Shown: piece after piece, positions 45,268 to 54,555 of the stretch | How positions within the stretch are numbered: the stretch's first letter is position 1 | How the letters are laid out: each line of letters opens with the position of its first letter | Assembly: GCF_002002885.1 (NCBI RefSeq) | Contig: NZ_CP019510.1 | Coordinates: 4,774,001-4,838,000 of the forward strand | Reading direction: 5' to 3' | From: Janthinobacterium sp. LM6 | GTDB taxonomy: Bacteria; Pseudomonadota; Gammaproteobacteria; Burkholderiales; Burkholderiaceae_D | DNA length: 64,000 nucleotides | Made by a program: the position numbers and the translations under genes | The notes under the pieces: generated by a model | The model's database searches: none | Seen by the model: only the letters and a program-made list of their open reading frames with translations | Told to the model about the DNA's origin: nothing

Positions 45268-45495
45268 AGCGTGGCAATCGGGAGCGTCAGCGTCCCATCC
45301 TGCAAAAATAATGGCGACGGAAGCCGGCTTGCCGACGGCGCCACTTGCGCTTCCTGAAACAGGCCGGAACAGCCTGGCGGCAGAGCGCCCGCCAGCGCTG
45401 GCCAGCCTCGGCAACTATCCACATGAGACCGCATTTCACACCATTTACCATGTTGCAACAGTGCGTATTTAGCAACGGATGCAAAAATATAGTTT

Positions 45496-45524
45496 TTGAC
45501 GCAGCAGGTGCCGCGGCGTAGTGT
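45496..45524 (+). promoter_or_regulatory. Predicted promoter of the DyP-peroxidase unit
   Basis: -35 TTGACG (45496-45501), a 17-base spacer and a weak -10 TAGTGT (45519-45524). A six-bp hairpin (TGTCGG/CCGACA) overlaps its downstream end. GAGGAG precedes ATG 45561. Confidence 0.35.
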
Positions 45525-45560
45525 CGGTCGTCCCGACAACCACGTAATGAGGAGCCTCCC

Positions 45561-46025
45561 ATGGCAAATCCACTGTGCTTAATGATGCCGGCGCTACCCG
45601 GCACCAATCCGACCGCCATCGCCGCAACATTGCTGGAATACCAGCCGAAGATCAATACCGCCCTTACCACTATCGGTACCGTGCACTTTGCCCGCTTCAC
45701 CCTGCTTGACCGCTCCCAGCCCAATCTGCTGCCCAACCTTCAATCGGCGGGCACTTCCGATAGCCTGATCATCGGCGTGATCACCGAGTATGACGGCAAC
45801 TTCAACGACTACATCGAAGATTTCGTGGGCCAACTGGGCGAGGTATTCGACGCGCTGCTGCAATTTGTCGTGGGCGGCAAGGCGCTGATTCCTGTTGCCA
45901 ACCATGTGGCCGCATTTGAAGCTTTCATCACGGCCAACGACGCCGCACAGCACGTGCCCAATAACGGCCTGTATAGCGCCTATCCGCAGACCGTCCAGAA
46001 AATCCTCGCCTCAGTCCGGACCTGA
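45561..46025 (+). CDS. DyP-peroxidase companion protein, unknown function
   Basis: A 154-residue protein with no signal peptide. The motif VHFARFTLLD, followed by LIIGVITEYDGNFNDYIEDF, is what I recall from small dimeric alpha/beta-barrel proteins encoded next to, or fused to, DyP-type peroxidases. It precedes the DyP gene by 74 bases on the same strand, which supports a shared role such as cargo, reductant or assembly partner. GAGGAG gives a clear ribosome site for ATG 45561. Confidence 0.6.
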   Translation: MANPLCLMMPALPGTNPTAIAATLLEYQPKINTALTTIGTVHFARFTLLDRSQPNLLPNLQSAGTSDSLIIGVITEYDGNFNDYIEDFVGQLGEVFDALLQFVVGGKALIPVANHVAAFEAFITANDAAQHVPNNGLYSAYPQTVQKILASVRT

Positions 46026-46099
46026 GCCGAAAGCCACGCCGGGGCTGCGCAAGCGGCCCCACCACCCTGCCAGCCACCACCCCAGCCCCCGGAGACAGC

Positions 46100-47527
46100 A
46101 TGGCCGATTCCACCATCGATTACGACGACGTGCAAGGCACGATCCTGCGCGGCTACCGCGTCAACCTGGCGCGCCATTTCATCTTCAGCATCACGGATGC
46201 GGCGCAGGCACGGCGCACCATCGCGGCCCTGCTCGACGGCAGCGACGGATTGCCGTCCATTACCACCGCACGGCACATTTACCCCAAGCCGCCCTGCTTC
46301 CTGAATCTCAGCTTTACCGCTCCCGGCCTGTCGGCGCTGGGCGTTGCCGCGACCGACCTGGCCACCTTTGACCAGGCATTTCAACGGGGCGCGGCCGATC
46401 CGGCCAGCGTCACTGCCGTGGGCGACGTGGGCGACAGCGCCCCCGAGCACTGGCTCGGCAACCTGGGGCCGGCTACCCAGCATGGCCAGGTGCATGCGCT
46501 GCTGAGCCTGTGGGTCAGCGAATCGACGGAAGTGCTGCAGGCGACCTCGGCCACACTACGCCGCGCCTTTGCCGCCGGCTGGCGCGAACTGTATGCGCAC
46601 GACGGCGTGGCCCTGCCAGACAACCGCGTGCATTTCGGCTACCGCGACAGCATCGCCCAGCCGGACGTCGATGGCGCCCCGCAGCGCAAGCGCGAGCACG
46701 ACCCCGACCCGCTCAACAGCGTCAAGACGGGGGAATTCCTGCTCGGCTATCCGAATGAAAACGGCGGCACCTACCAGGTGCAGCCGCCGCAACTGTCCAC
46801 CAATGGCAGCTATGCCGCCTTCCGCATCCTGGAGCAGGACGTGCCGCTGTTCGACAGCATCCTGAGCCAGGGCGCGGCCAGTTCCGGGCTCACGACCGAA
46901 ATGGTGGCCGCCAAGATGTGCGGACGCTGGCGCAACGGCAATCCGCTCGTGCTCAGGCCGGACGAGGCCGGGCCCGTGCTGCCGGACGCCAGCCTGAACC
47001 GCTTTCACTATGTCGATGGACAGCCGGACCTCGATGACACGCTGGGCCTGAAATGCCCGATCGGCGCGCATATCCGGCGCAACAATCCGCGCGACGAAGC
47101 CGTCGTGGGCGCCCCCTCCCGCCACCACCGCATCGTGCGGCGCGCCATGCCCTACGGCAGCGAATATGATCCGGCAGCACCCATCGCAACGCAGCGCGGC
47201 CTGGTCGGCTATTTCATCAATGCCAGCCTGCGCAATCAGTTCGAATTCCTGATGAAGCAATGGAACAATGACGATGCCTTCGTCAAATCGGCCGTCGGCC
47301 CGGCCGGTCCCGAGGCGGGCGATGCCGCGTTCAACATCAGCGGCCAGGACGTGTTCCTGGGCATCAACGACCCGACCGTCAGTTCCTTCACCTTGCCCGG
47401 CGTGGGCGCCAAGGGAAGCGGCAATACCGAACTGCAGCATTTCTCGCGCAGCGTCATCACGCGTGGCGGCGTGTATTGCTTCTTCCCCAGCATCACGGGA
47501 TTGCGCTACCTGGCGAACCTCGGCTAG
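46100..47527 (+). CDS. DyP-type heme peroxidase
   Basis: A 475-residue dye-decolorising-type peroxidase without signal peptide. The distal motif, normally GxxDG, appears as FGYRDSIAQP near residue 180: the catalytic Asp is kept but the last Gly is Ser. The proximal heme ligand is the His in CPIGAHIRRNNPRD, and the C-terminal VITRGGVYCFFPSITGLRYL region is typical of the long bacterial/fungal-like DyPs. It would use peroxide to oxidise aromatic compounds. It follows the companion gene and is separated from the GST gene by a long inverted repeat. Confidence 0.88.
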   Translation: MADSTIDYDDVQGTILRGYRVNLARHFIFSITDAAQARRTIAALLDGSDGLPSITTARHIYPKPPCFLNLSFTAPGLSALGVAATDLATFDQAFQRGAADPASVTAVGDVGDSAPEHWLGNLGPATQHGQVHALLSLWVSESTEVLQATSATLRRAFAAGWRELYAHDGVALPDNRVHFGYRDSIAQPDVDGAPQRKREHDPDPLNSVKTGEFLLGYPNENGGTYQVQPPQLSTNGSYAAFRILEQDVPLFDSILSQGAASSGLTTEMVAAKMCGRWRNGNPLVLRPDEAGPVLPDASLNRFHYVDGQPDLDDTLGLKCPIGAHIRRNNPRDEAVVGAPSRHHRIVRRAMPYGSEYDPAAPIATQRGLVGYFINASLRNQFEFLMKQWNNDDAFVKSAVGPAGPEAGDAAFNISGQDVFLGINDPTVSSFTLPGVGAKGSGNTELQHFSRSVITRGGVYCFFPSITGLRYLANLG

Positions 47528-47580
47528 GCGGGCGCGCCACGGAGGCAAGCGGGAACGGCGCGGACCGCTTGCATTGCTCC

Positions 47581-47634
47581 TGTCATTGCACTATCGTTGG
47601 CACACGCGCGTGTTGCCAACCTTTCACAATGACA
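47581..47634. repeat. Nested inverted repeat ending at the GST ribosome site
   Basis: The outer arms TGTCATTG (47581-47588) and CAATGACA (47627-47634) enclose a stronger inner stem: GTTGGCA / TGCCAAC around the self-complementary CACGCGCGTG (47596-47620, with one T bulge). The outer right arm shares its last A with the AGGAG (47634-47638) of the GST gene. It may act as the DyP terminator, an operator, or an RNA switch on GST translation. Confidence 0.7.
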
Positions 47635-47646
47635 GGAGTTCCCACC

Positions 47647-48306
47647 GTGTCGCTGATCCTCTACGGCCATCCCTTTTCCTCGTACACGCAAAAGGTGCTC
47701 ATCGCGCTGTACGAGAACGCCATCCCGTTCTCCTTCCGCTGCCTGGCGCCGGACATGCCCCAGCACCTTCAAGAGTGGTTGGAGCGCTGGCCACTGCGCA
47801 AGTTTCCGCTGCTGCTGGACGGCGAGCGCAACGTCGCCGAGACCAGCATCATCATCGAATACCTGCAACTGGCCCATCCGGGCCCGCTGCGCCTGCTGCC
47901 GGACGAGCCCATGCAGGCGCTGGACGTGCGTTTTCTCGACCGCTGCTTCGACCTGCACCTCATGTCACCCGTGCAGCATGCCGTCGGCGCCGCCCTGACC
48001 GGCGACCCGGCAAAGGCCCGCGAAGGCCGCGCATTTGCCGGCGAAAAGCTGGACCTGGCCTACGCCTGGCTGGAAGGGCACCTGGCCGGCAGGACGTGGG
48101 CCGCCGGCGACCACTTCAGCCTGGCCGACTGCGCCGCTGCCCCATCGCTGTTCTATGCGGACTGGACGCAGCCGATTCCCGCCACCTTGCCCCTGCTGCG
48201 CGCCTACCGCGCGCGCCTGCTGGCACGTCCTTCGTTCGCCCGCGCGGTGGAGGAGGCACGTCCGTACCGCCACCTCTTCCCCCTGGGCGCACCGCAGCGC
48301 GACTGA
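47647..48306 (+). CDS. Glutathione S-transferase family protein
   Basis: A 219-residue GST. The N-terminal thioredoxin-like domain begins VSLILYGHPFSSYTQKVLIA and holds the cis-Pro turn KFPLLLDGERNVAETSIII with the glutathione-contacting ETS. A helical C-terminal domain follows with WAAGDHFSLADCAAAPSLF. The start is GTG 47647 with AGGAG eight bases upstream; the in-frame ATG at 47629 precedes that site and lies within the inverted repeat. The substrate is unknown; the DyP neighbour hints at oxidative or xenobiotic stress. Confidence 0.88.
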   Translation: MSLILYGHPFSSYTQKVLIALYENAIPFSFRCLAPDMPQHLQEWLERWPLRKFPLLLDGERNVAETSIIIEYLQLAHPGPLRLLPDEPMQALDVRFLDRCFDLHLMSPVQHAVGAALTGDPAKAREGRAFAGEKLDLAYAWLEGHLAGRTWAAGDHFSLADCAAAPSLFYADWTQPIPATLPLLRAYRARLLARPSFARAVEEARPYRHLFPLGAPQRD

Positions 48307-48325
48307 TCTTGTTCAGTAAACCTGT

Positions 48326-48631
48326 TCAGGCAAACACAGGACGGAAAAAACTGCGCTCGTAGCTGACGATGCAGCGCGTCTCTTCCGCATAGCGAAAGGC
48401 GGCCTGGCATTCGGCGTCCTGCATCGAGTCGCTGCGGTACTGCTCGTACAGGGCCAGGCTGGGGAACGAGAACATGGCCAGCGCCACGTTGCTGGCGCCC
48501 TCAGACGGCAAAAAGTAGCCGTGGTGCTGGCCGCCGAAGCGTTCGACGAGCGGTATCCACAACTTGCCGTAGGCTTCGAATTCCCGCAACTTATACGGGT
48601 CGATGATGTAACGCAGGTAACAGGTAATCAT
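48326..48631 (-). CDS. NIPSNAP-family protein
   Basis: A 101-residue NIPSNAP-domain protein (dimeric alpha/beta barrel) spanning the whole length. It begins ITCYLRYIIDPYKLREFEAY, continues with GGQHHGYFLPSEG and ends CIVSYERSFFRPVF. The function of bacterial members is unknown. Its ATG overlaps the stop of the WD40 gene by four bases, so it is translated with it. Last of three coupled minus-strand genes. Confidence 0.88.
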   Translation of the reverse strand: MITCYLRYIIDPYKLREFEAYGKLWIPLVERFGGQHHGYFLPSEGASNVALAMFSFPSLALYEQYRSDSMQDAECQAAFRYAEETRCIVSYERSFFRPVFA

Positions 48632-49554
48632 GCGGTTTCCTTGTGAAGGTTCAGATCCGTCAGCATGCCAGTCTCCCAGGAGCCGATGGCGGCCAGTGGC
48701 GTGCCAGGCAAGAAGTCCAGCGCGCAGGGATAGGCAATGGCGTGTTCGGCAAGCACGCCGAGTCCCGGCCAGGCGTAGAACAGCAGCTTGCCCTTGCCGA
48801 TGCGGCCCAGCGCGCCGCCGTCGGGCAGCCAGCGCAAGGCGTCGCCCGTGCCGCCGCCCGCCTCCACGGGCACCGTGGCCAGCCGGCGGCCGTCGTCCAG
48901 CGCATGCACGGACAGAGACTCTTGGCCGTCAGCGTAATGCAGCACTGCCAGGTGCGCGCCATCGGGCGACGGCGCGCACGACGCCAGCTTCGGCAGCGAC
49001 AGCACCACGCGGCCGGCGCCGGCCTGCAGCGGCCAGTCCCACACGCTGCAATAGTCGGGCGGCTGCACTTGCCCCTCTTCCACCGATTTGACGCCATGCA
49101 GGAGCAGCAAACGCCGGCCGCCATCGATAGCCCACATGCCGCGCAGCATCTCGCCCGGGTGCGCCTGCGTGAAGAGCAGCTCGCCCGTTTGCGCGTCGCG
49201 CACCCGCAGGCGGCCATCCCAGCCGCCGTCGGCAAGATACTGCCCGCACGGCGACCACGCGGGACCGCAGCCTTCGCCATCTTTCTTGTTCTGAAAATTC
49301 AGCAGCAACTGGCCCGCGTGGGCATCCACCACGGCCATCTGGCCCGTCGTGCTCTTGATGGCCAGCCGGCTGCCGTCGGGCGAAAAGGCCATGTCCGACA
49401 TGTGCGCGATGAATTTGCCGCGCCACAGCTTCTGCCGTGCCGCCACGTCCCACAGGACCAGGTCGCGTCCCAGCACGGCCAGGCGCGTGCCATCGGGCGA
49501 AAAGCGCACGCCGTAGCTGCAGCCCAGCTTCAGGGGCTTCGGCCTTGCCGTCAT
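48628..49554 (-). CDS. WD40-repeat beta-propeller protein
   Basis: A 308-residue cytoplasmic protein built of degenerate WD40-like repeats. Repeated FSPDGTRLAV and FSPDGSRLAI blades come early, AWSPCGQYLADGGWDGRLRV in the middle, and weaker blades later (SPDGAHLAVLH, WLPDGGALGR). It has no signal peptide and no fused catalytic domain, so a binding or scaffold role is likely. It overlaps the upstream GNAT gene and the downstream NIPSNAP gene by four bases each (ATGA). Confidence 0.82.
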   Translation of the reverse strand: MTARPKPLKLGCSYGVRFSPDGTRLAVLGRDLVLWDVAARQKLWRGKFIAHMSDMAFSPDGSRLAIKSTTGQMAVVDAHAGQLLLNFQNKKDGEGCGPAWSPCGQYLADGGWDGRLRVRDAQTGELLFTQAHPGEMLRGMWAIDGGRRLLLLHGVKSVEEGQVQPPDYCSVWDWPLQAGAGRVVLSLPKLASCAPSPDGAHLAVLHYADGQESLSVHALDDGRRLATVPVEAGGGTGDALRWLPDGGALGRIGKGKLLFYAWPGLGVLAEHAIAYPCALDFLPGTPLAAIGSWETGMLTDLNLHKETA

Positions 49555-50060
49555 GGGCGCACCAGCCGGTACACGACGCTATCGAGGTCGTAATGGCGCT
49601 CCATGCCCACGTACTGCATGCCCAGGCGCGTCATGACCTTGATCGAGGCGGCATTGTCCGGGTGGGCCACGGCCACCACTTCGGGCGCGCCGACGACGTC
49701 GAACGCATGCGCGACGATGGCATTGGCCGCCTCGCTGGCGTAGCCCTTGCCCCAGCCGGCCCGCGCCAGGCGCCAGCCGATTTCGTGCGGCTGTGCCTTG
49801 TCGCCGCCAATATGCTGCAGACAGGCCAGCCCCACCAGCACCTCATCTTCGGTGCGGATCAAGGCCCACCACGAATAGCCCCACTCGACCCAGCGCCCCA
49901 TGATGCGGCCAACGGCTGCACGTGTATGTTCCTCCGTCTCCGGCTGGCCCGCATTGAGGTAAGTCATCACTTCGGTATCCGAGTTCATGGCATGCATGGC
50001 GTCGTAATGCTTCTCGGTGACGGGTTCGAGGCGCAGGCGCGCCGTGTGCAAGATGGTCAT
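49551..50060 (-). CDS. GNAT-family N-acetyltransferase (RimJ/RimL-like)
   Basis: A 169-residue acetyltransferase. ARLRLEPVTEKHYDAMHAMN is the usual RimJ/RimL-type start, and the acetyl-CoA region is GWRLARAGWGKGYASEAANA and NAASIKVMTRLGMQYVG. ATG 50060 has AAGGAA upstream. First of the GNAT-WD40-NIPSNAP unit. Its promoter region overlaps the terminator of the phosphoribosyltransferase gene (50078-50108). The substrate could be an amine antibiotic, a ribosomal protein or another small molecule. Confidence 0.88.
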   Translation of the reverse strand: MTILHTARLRLEPVTEKHYDAMHAMNSDTEVMTYLNAGQPETEEHTRAAVGRIMGRWVEWGYSWWALIRTEDEVLVGLACLQHIGGDKAQPHEIGWRLARAGWGKGYASEAANAIVAHAFDVVGAPEVVAVAHPDNAASIKVMTRLGMQYVGMERHYDLDSVVYRLVRP

Positions 50061-50077
50061 GGCATTTCCTTGGACGA

Positions 50078-50108
50078 AAAAAAAGACGATACACGATCGT
50101 CTTTTTTT
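50078..50108 (-). terminator. Terminator of the phosphoribosyltransferase gene
   Basis: AAAAAAAGACGAT pairs with ATCGTCTTTTTTT (13 bp) around ACACG. It lies 19 bases after the stop on the minus strand, with a T-run; the symmetric A/T arms would work both ways. Confidence 0.88.
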
Positions 50109-50127
50109 AGCAAGAGTGCACGCAAAA

Positions 50128-50673
50128 TTACTTGCCTGCTTCGCCCTTCTTGATCCACGCCGCCAGCTGGTGCGGGCGCAGGCCGTCGTAGTCTTCGAAC
50201 GGCTGGTGGATCCATGGATTGTGCGGCAGTTCATCGAGGAAGTAGTCGGGACGCACGACGGAGCAGCCTTTCAGCCAGATCACGGCCGATTTGACTTCGG
50301 TCACGTCAGGGAAGTTTTCCTTCAGGTGACGCGTGACTTTGTCCAGCGTGACGCCGGAATCGGCCAGGTCGTCGACCAGCAGGATGCGGCCGGCCAGCGG
50401 GCCCTTGGTCATGGTCATGTACTTGGCGATATCGAGGTCGCCGCGCACCGTGCCCGCGTCTTCGCGGTAGGAGCTGGTCGACAGGATGGCCAACGGCAAA
50501 TCAAAGATGCGCGAGAACACGTCGCCGGGACGCACGCCGCCGCGCGCCAGGCACAGTACCTGGTCGAATTTCCAGCCCGATTCGTAGACCTTGAGCGCCA
50601 GGCGCTCGATCAGACGGTGGTATTCTTCCCAGTTGACCCAGAGATGTTGATCGTTCGATTGTGGGGTAGTCAT
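50128..50673 (-). CDS. Purine-type phosphoribosyltransferase
   Basis: A 181-residue type I phosphoribosyltransferase. The PRPP loop is RILLVDDLADSGVTL near residues 97-111 and the pyrophosphate loop CLARGGVRPGD near residue 43. The C-terminal hood (PDYFLDELPHNPWIHQPFED) is that of xanthine/hypoxanthine-type enzymes. It salvages a nucleobase with PRPP; which base is not certain. It lies downstream of purA, but a terminator intervenes, so it probably has its own promoter in the short gap. Confidence 0.85.
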   Translation of the reverse strand: MTTPQSNDQHLWVNWEEYHRLIERLALKVYESGWKFDQVLCLARGGVRPGDVFSRIFDLPLAILSTSSYREDAGTVRGDLDIAKYMTMTKGPLAGRILLVDDLADSGVTLDKVTRHLKENFPDVTEVKSAVIWLKGCSVVRPDYFLDELPHNPWIHQPFEDYDGLRPHQLAAWIKKGEAGK

Positions 50674-50702
50674 GATAGTGGAATCTTATTATTAGCGTGA
50701 TT

Positions 50703-50727
50703 AAAAAAATCCGCCTTGCGGCGGATT
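50703..50727 (-). terminator. Terminator of purA
   Basis: AATCCGCC / GGCGGATT stem with a TTGC loop, followed on the minus strand by seven T residues. It lies 12 bases after the purA stop. Confidence 0.88.
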
Positions 50728-50739
50728 GTGTCCAGCAGC

Positions 50740-52056
<1,317 letters not shown>

Positions 52057-53217
52057 TCAACCTAAGTTTTTAAGAATCCAGCTACTACCATTATCGGCAA
52101 GTACCAGCACGCGATCGCACTCGAACTCGTCTTGTTCATTACTGTGACCCGGCATACTCTGGATCACGACCTCGCCCGCCTTGCGCAACTCGGCGATTTT
52201 TTCCTTCAATTCTGGCGCGCTGCCCCACGGCGCGCGGATCGAATGCTTCCGTTCCGCGGTCGGCAACAGGCGCGCCAGTTCGCGCAAATCGAGCGAGAAG
52301 CCGGTCGCGGGACGAGCCCGGCCGAACGCTTCGCCGACGTGGTCATAACGGCCGCCGCGCGCAACCGCGTTCGGCAAGCCAGGTACATACAGCGCAAACA
52401 TCGCGCCACTTTCATATTGGTAGCCGCGCAGGTCGGCCAGGTCGATCGCCACTTCGGCGCGGCCCAGGGCCGATCCTGCCAGCGCGGCCAGTTCGGCCAG
52501 CGCTTTCAGCACGCCCGGCAGCGGCGGCAGCACTTCGCGCGCACGCGCCAGCACGTCGATATCGCCATACAGGTTCGGCAAGGCCAGCAGCGCATCGCGC
52601 GTGACGGCATCGTAGGATGCGGTCAGCGCACGCAGGCCCGGCGCATCTTTCGCGCGCAGCAGGGTGTACAGCGCAGCTTCGTCGCGCTCGGCATTGGCGT
52701 CTTGCGCAATAATAGCGCGCAACAGGCCGACGTGCGACAAATCCAGGCGCACGCTGTCGAAACCGGCCAGTGCCAGCGAAGCGAGCGCCAGTTCCTGGAT
52801 CTCGGCATCGGCTTCCAGGCCGGCGTGGCCATAGATCTCGGCGCCGATCTGCAGCGGTTCGCGGGTGGCGTGCAGGCCCGACGGACGGGTATGCAGCACG
52901 CTGCCGGCATAGCACAGGCGGGTGACGGTGGCACGGTTGAGCAGGTGCGCGTCGATGCGCGCCACTTGCGTCGTCATGTCGGCGCGCAGGCCGAGCATGC
53001 GGCCCGACAGCTGGTCGACCAGTTTGAACGTGCGCAGGTCGGTATCCTTGCCAGCGCCGGTCATCAGCGATTCCAGATACTCGAGCAGCGGCGGCATGAC
53101 CAGTTCATATCCGTACAGACGGAAATTATCCAGCATGAGGCGGCGCAGCTCTTCGATCTTGCGCGCTTCCGACGGCAGAACATCGGCAATATTTTCGGGC
53201 AAAAGCCAATTCGGCAT
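52057..53217 (-). CDS. hisZ: ATP phosphoribosyltransferase regulatory subunit HisZ
   Basis: A 386-residue HisS-like paralogue lacking synthetase function; with short-form HisG it makes the first enzyme of histidine synthesis. It starts [20 protein letters not shown]. The class II-like motifs [15 protein letters not shown] and [13 protein letters not shown] are present, but the anticodon-binding domain is missing. ATG 53217 is chosen by family start; in-frame sequence up to 53286 is Ala-rich and unlike the family. hisG is not in the window. Upstream lie about 190 bases and then the IS1595-type element. Confidence 0.93.
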   Translation of the reverse strand: MPNWLLPENIADVLPSEARKIEELRRLMLDNFRLYGYELVMPPLLEYLESLMTGAGKDTDLRTFKLVDQLSGRMLGLRADMTTQVARIDAHLLNRATVTRLCYAGSVLHTRPSGLHATREPLQIGAEIYGHAGLEADAEIQELALASLALAGFDSVRLDLSHVGLLRAIIAQDANAERDEAALYTLLRAKDAPGLRALTASYDAVTRDALLALPNLYGDIDVLARAREVLPPLPGVLKALAELAALAGSALGRAEVAIDLADLRGYQYESGAMFALYVPGLPNAVARGGRYDHVGEAFGRARPATGFSLDLRELARLLPTAERKHSIRAPWGSAPELKEKIAELRKAGEVVIQSMPGHSNEQDEFECDRVLVLADNGSSWILKNLG

Positions 53218-53406
53218 GAGGGAGCGAGATACGGAAGAAAGTTGAAAAAATGCATCATGCGAGGCAGCGGCGGGCGCGCCAGGCAAGAGGCCGAACCTGA
53301 TATTTTACGCGAAAACACGGGCCTTTAGGGATAAGTTGTCCGAAACGCTGCCGCACAGCCCTAAAAACACCGCATTTTACGCCTTCCCGCAACAGCGTGA
53401 CGGGCA

Positions 53407-53414
53407 CAAAAAAA
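53407..53414. repeat. Left target-site duplication of the IS1595-type element
   Basis: CAAAAAAA directly flanks the left terminal repeat and is repeated exactly at 54475-54482 on the right. Eight bases is the duplication length of IS1595-family elements. Confidence 0.85.
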
Positions 53415-54474
53415 GGCTCTGTCCCCGCTAAGTAGGGGAAGTCCGGGAATCATCCTGTATCCCTGCTGTCTGAGTGTACATCGCAGACAAACGGGAGCCC
53501 TCCATGCAGACCGGCCAATGGAAAACCTTCATCGCCCAGTTCGCCGCGCTGAACCGTCGCCAGCGCCTGGCGGGTATCGCTCTGCTGCGAGGAAGCGCAC
53601 CACGGGATGCTGCCGCGGTACTCGTCGAAAACGTGGCCCGGCAGCGATTGCACTGTCCTGCCTGCAATAGCAATCATGCTCACCGGCATGGCCATGCGCA
53701 CGGACTGCAGCGCTACCGTTGCGTGCCGTGCGGCCGCACCTTCAATGCGCTCACCGGCACGCCGCTGGCGCGCTTGCGCCATAAATCACTGTGGCTCGAT
53801 TACGCCGATTGCCTGCTGGCATCGGATTCCGTGCGCAAGGCGGCGTTACGGCTGGGCGTGCACCGCAACACCACCTTTCGCTGGCGCCACCGGTTTTTAT
53901 CGTTGGCAAAAACGGACCGGCCGCATTGCCTGCATGGCATTGCTGAAGCGGACGAACTGTATGTGCTCGAATCGGAAAAGGGATCGCGACATCTGACCCG
54001 TCCGGCGCGCCGCCGGGGCGGTCATGCCCGCAAACGTGGCATTTCCGATGAGCAAGTCTGCATCCTGGTGGCGCGCGACCGCACGGGGCAGACCCTCGAT
54101 TTCGTCACGGGAAAAGGAGCGCTGACGAAGGCGCAGGTGCGCCATTATTTGTTGCCCATGATCGACAAGGATATCCTGTTGCTCACCGATGGCCATGCCG
54201 CCTATCGCGCCTTTGCCCGTGAAGCGGGGATCAGCCACCAGGCTGTCAATTTGCGCGCAGGCATCCGGGTGCAGGGCGCCGTGCATGTGCAGCACGTCAA
54301 TGCCTATCACAGCCGCCTGCGGGAATGGCTACGCCCCTTTCACGGCGTGGCGACGCGCTACCTGCCGAATTACCTGGGCTGGCGCTGGATACTCGACGCC
54401 GGGCGTATCCGTTCGCCGGAAACATTATTGAAGGCAACACTCGGAGCATTCCCACATTTGACGGTGACATAGCC
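53415..54474 (+). mobile_element. Complete IS1595-family insertion sequence
   Basis: A 1060-base element. The left end GGCTCTGTCCCCG and the inverted right end GGCTATGTCACCG are parts of an imperfect terminal repeat (19 of 27 positions match). Perfect 8-base target duplications CAAAAAAA flank it (53407-53414, 54475-54482), and one intact transposase gene fills it. Intact ends, duplication and frame point to a recent insertion. The target was the A/T tract of the hflKC terminator. Confidence 0.92.
53504..54472 (+). CDS. IS1595-family transposase
   Basis: A 322-residue transposase. The N-terminal zinc ribbon is CPACNSNHAHRHG with YRCVPCGRTF (residues ~47-80), followed by a helix-turn-helix-like region (SVRKAALRLGVHRNTTFRWR). 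The ISXO2-type catalytic domain has acidic residues in AEADELYVLESEKGS and LLLTDGHAAYRAF. The C-terminal HVNAYHSRLREWLRPFHGV and RYLPNYLGWRW are typical of this family. ATG 53504 has GGGAG upstream; the stop lies within the right terminal repeat. No frameshift is seen. Confidence 0.93.
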   Translation: MQTGQWKTFIAQFAALNRRQRLAGIALLRGSAPRDAAAVLVENVARQRLHCPACNSNHAHRHGHAHGLQRYRCVPCGRTFNALTGTPLARLRHKSLWLDYADCLLASDSVRKAALRLGVHRNTTFRWRHRFLSLAKTDRPHCLHGIAEADELYVLESEKGSRHLTRPARRRGGHARKRGISDEQVCILVARDRTGQTLDFVTGKGALTKAQVRHYLLPMIDKDILLLTDGHAAYRAFAREAGISHQAVNLRAGIRVQGAVHVQHVNAYHSRLREWLRPFHGVATRYLPNYLGWRWILDAGRIRSPETLLKATLGAFPHLTVT

Positions 54475-54482
54475 CAAAAAAA
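54475..54482. repeat. Right target-site duplication of the IS1595-type element
   Basis: CAAAAAAA, identical to 53407-53414. On the minus strand it reads TTTTTTTG and supplies the T-tract of the hflKC terminator stem at 54483-54508. Confidence 0.85.
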
Positions 54483-54508
54483 CGGGGCCGGCATTCACGC
54501 CGGCCCCG
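54483..54508 (-). terminator. Terminator of the hflK-hflC operon
   Basis: A 10-bp perfect stem CGGGGCCGGC / GCCGGCCCCG with loop ATTCAC, followed on the minus strand by seven T residues that belong to the target duplication of the IS. The insertion therefore left the terminator functional. Confidence 0.9.
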
Positions 54509-54555
54509 CTGCTGCCGCACCCGACCTTGCGGCCGGGAGCAGTCTGGATGCTGCC

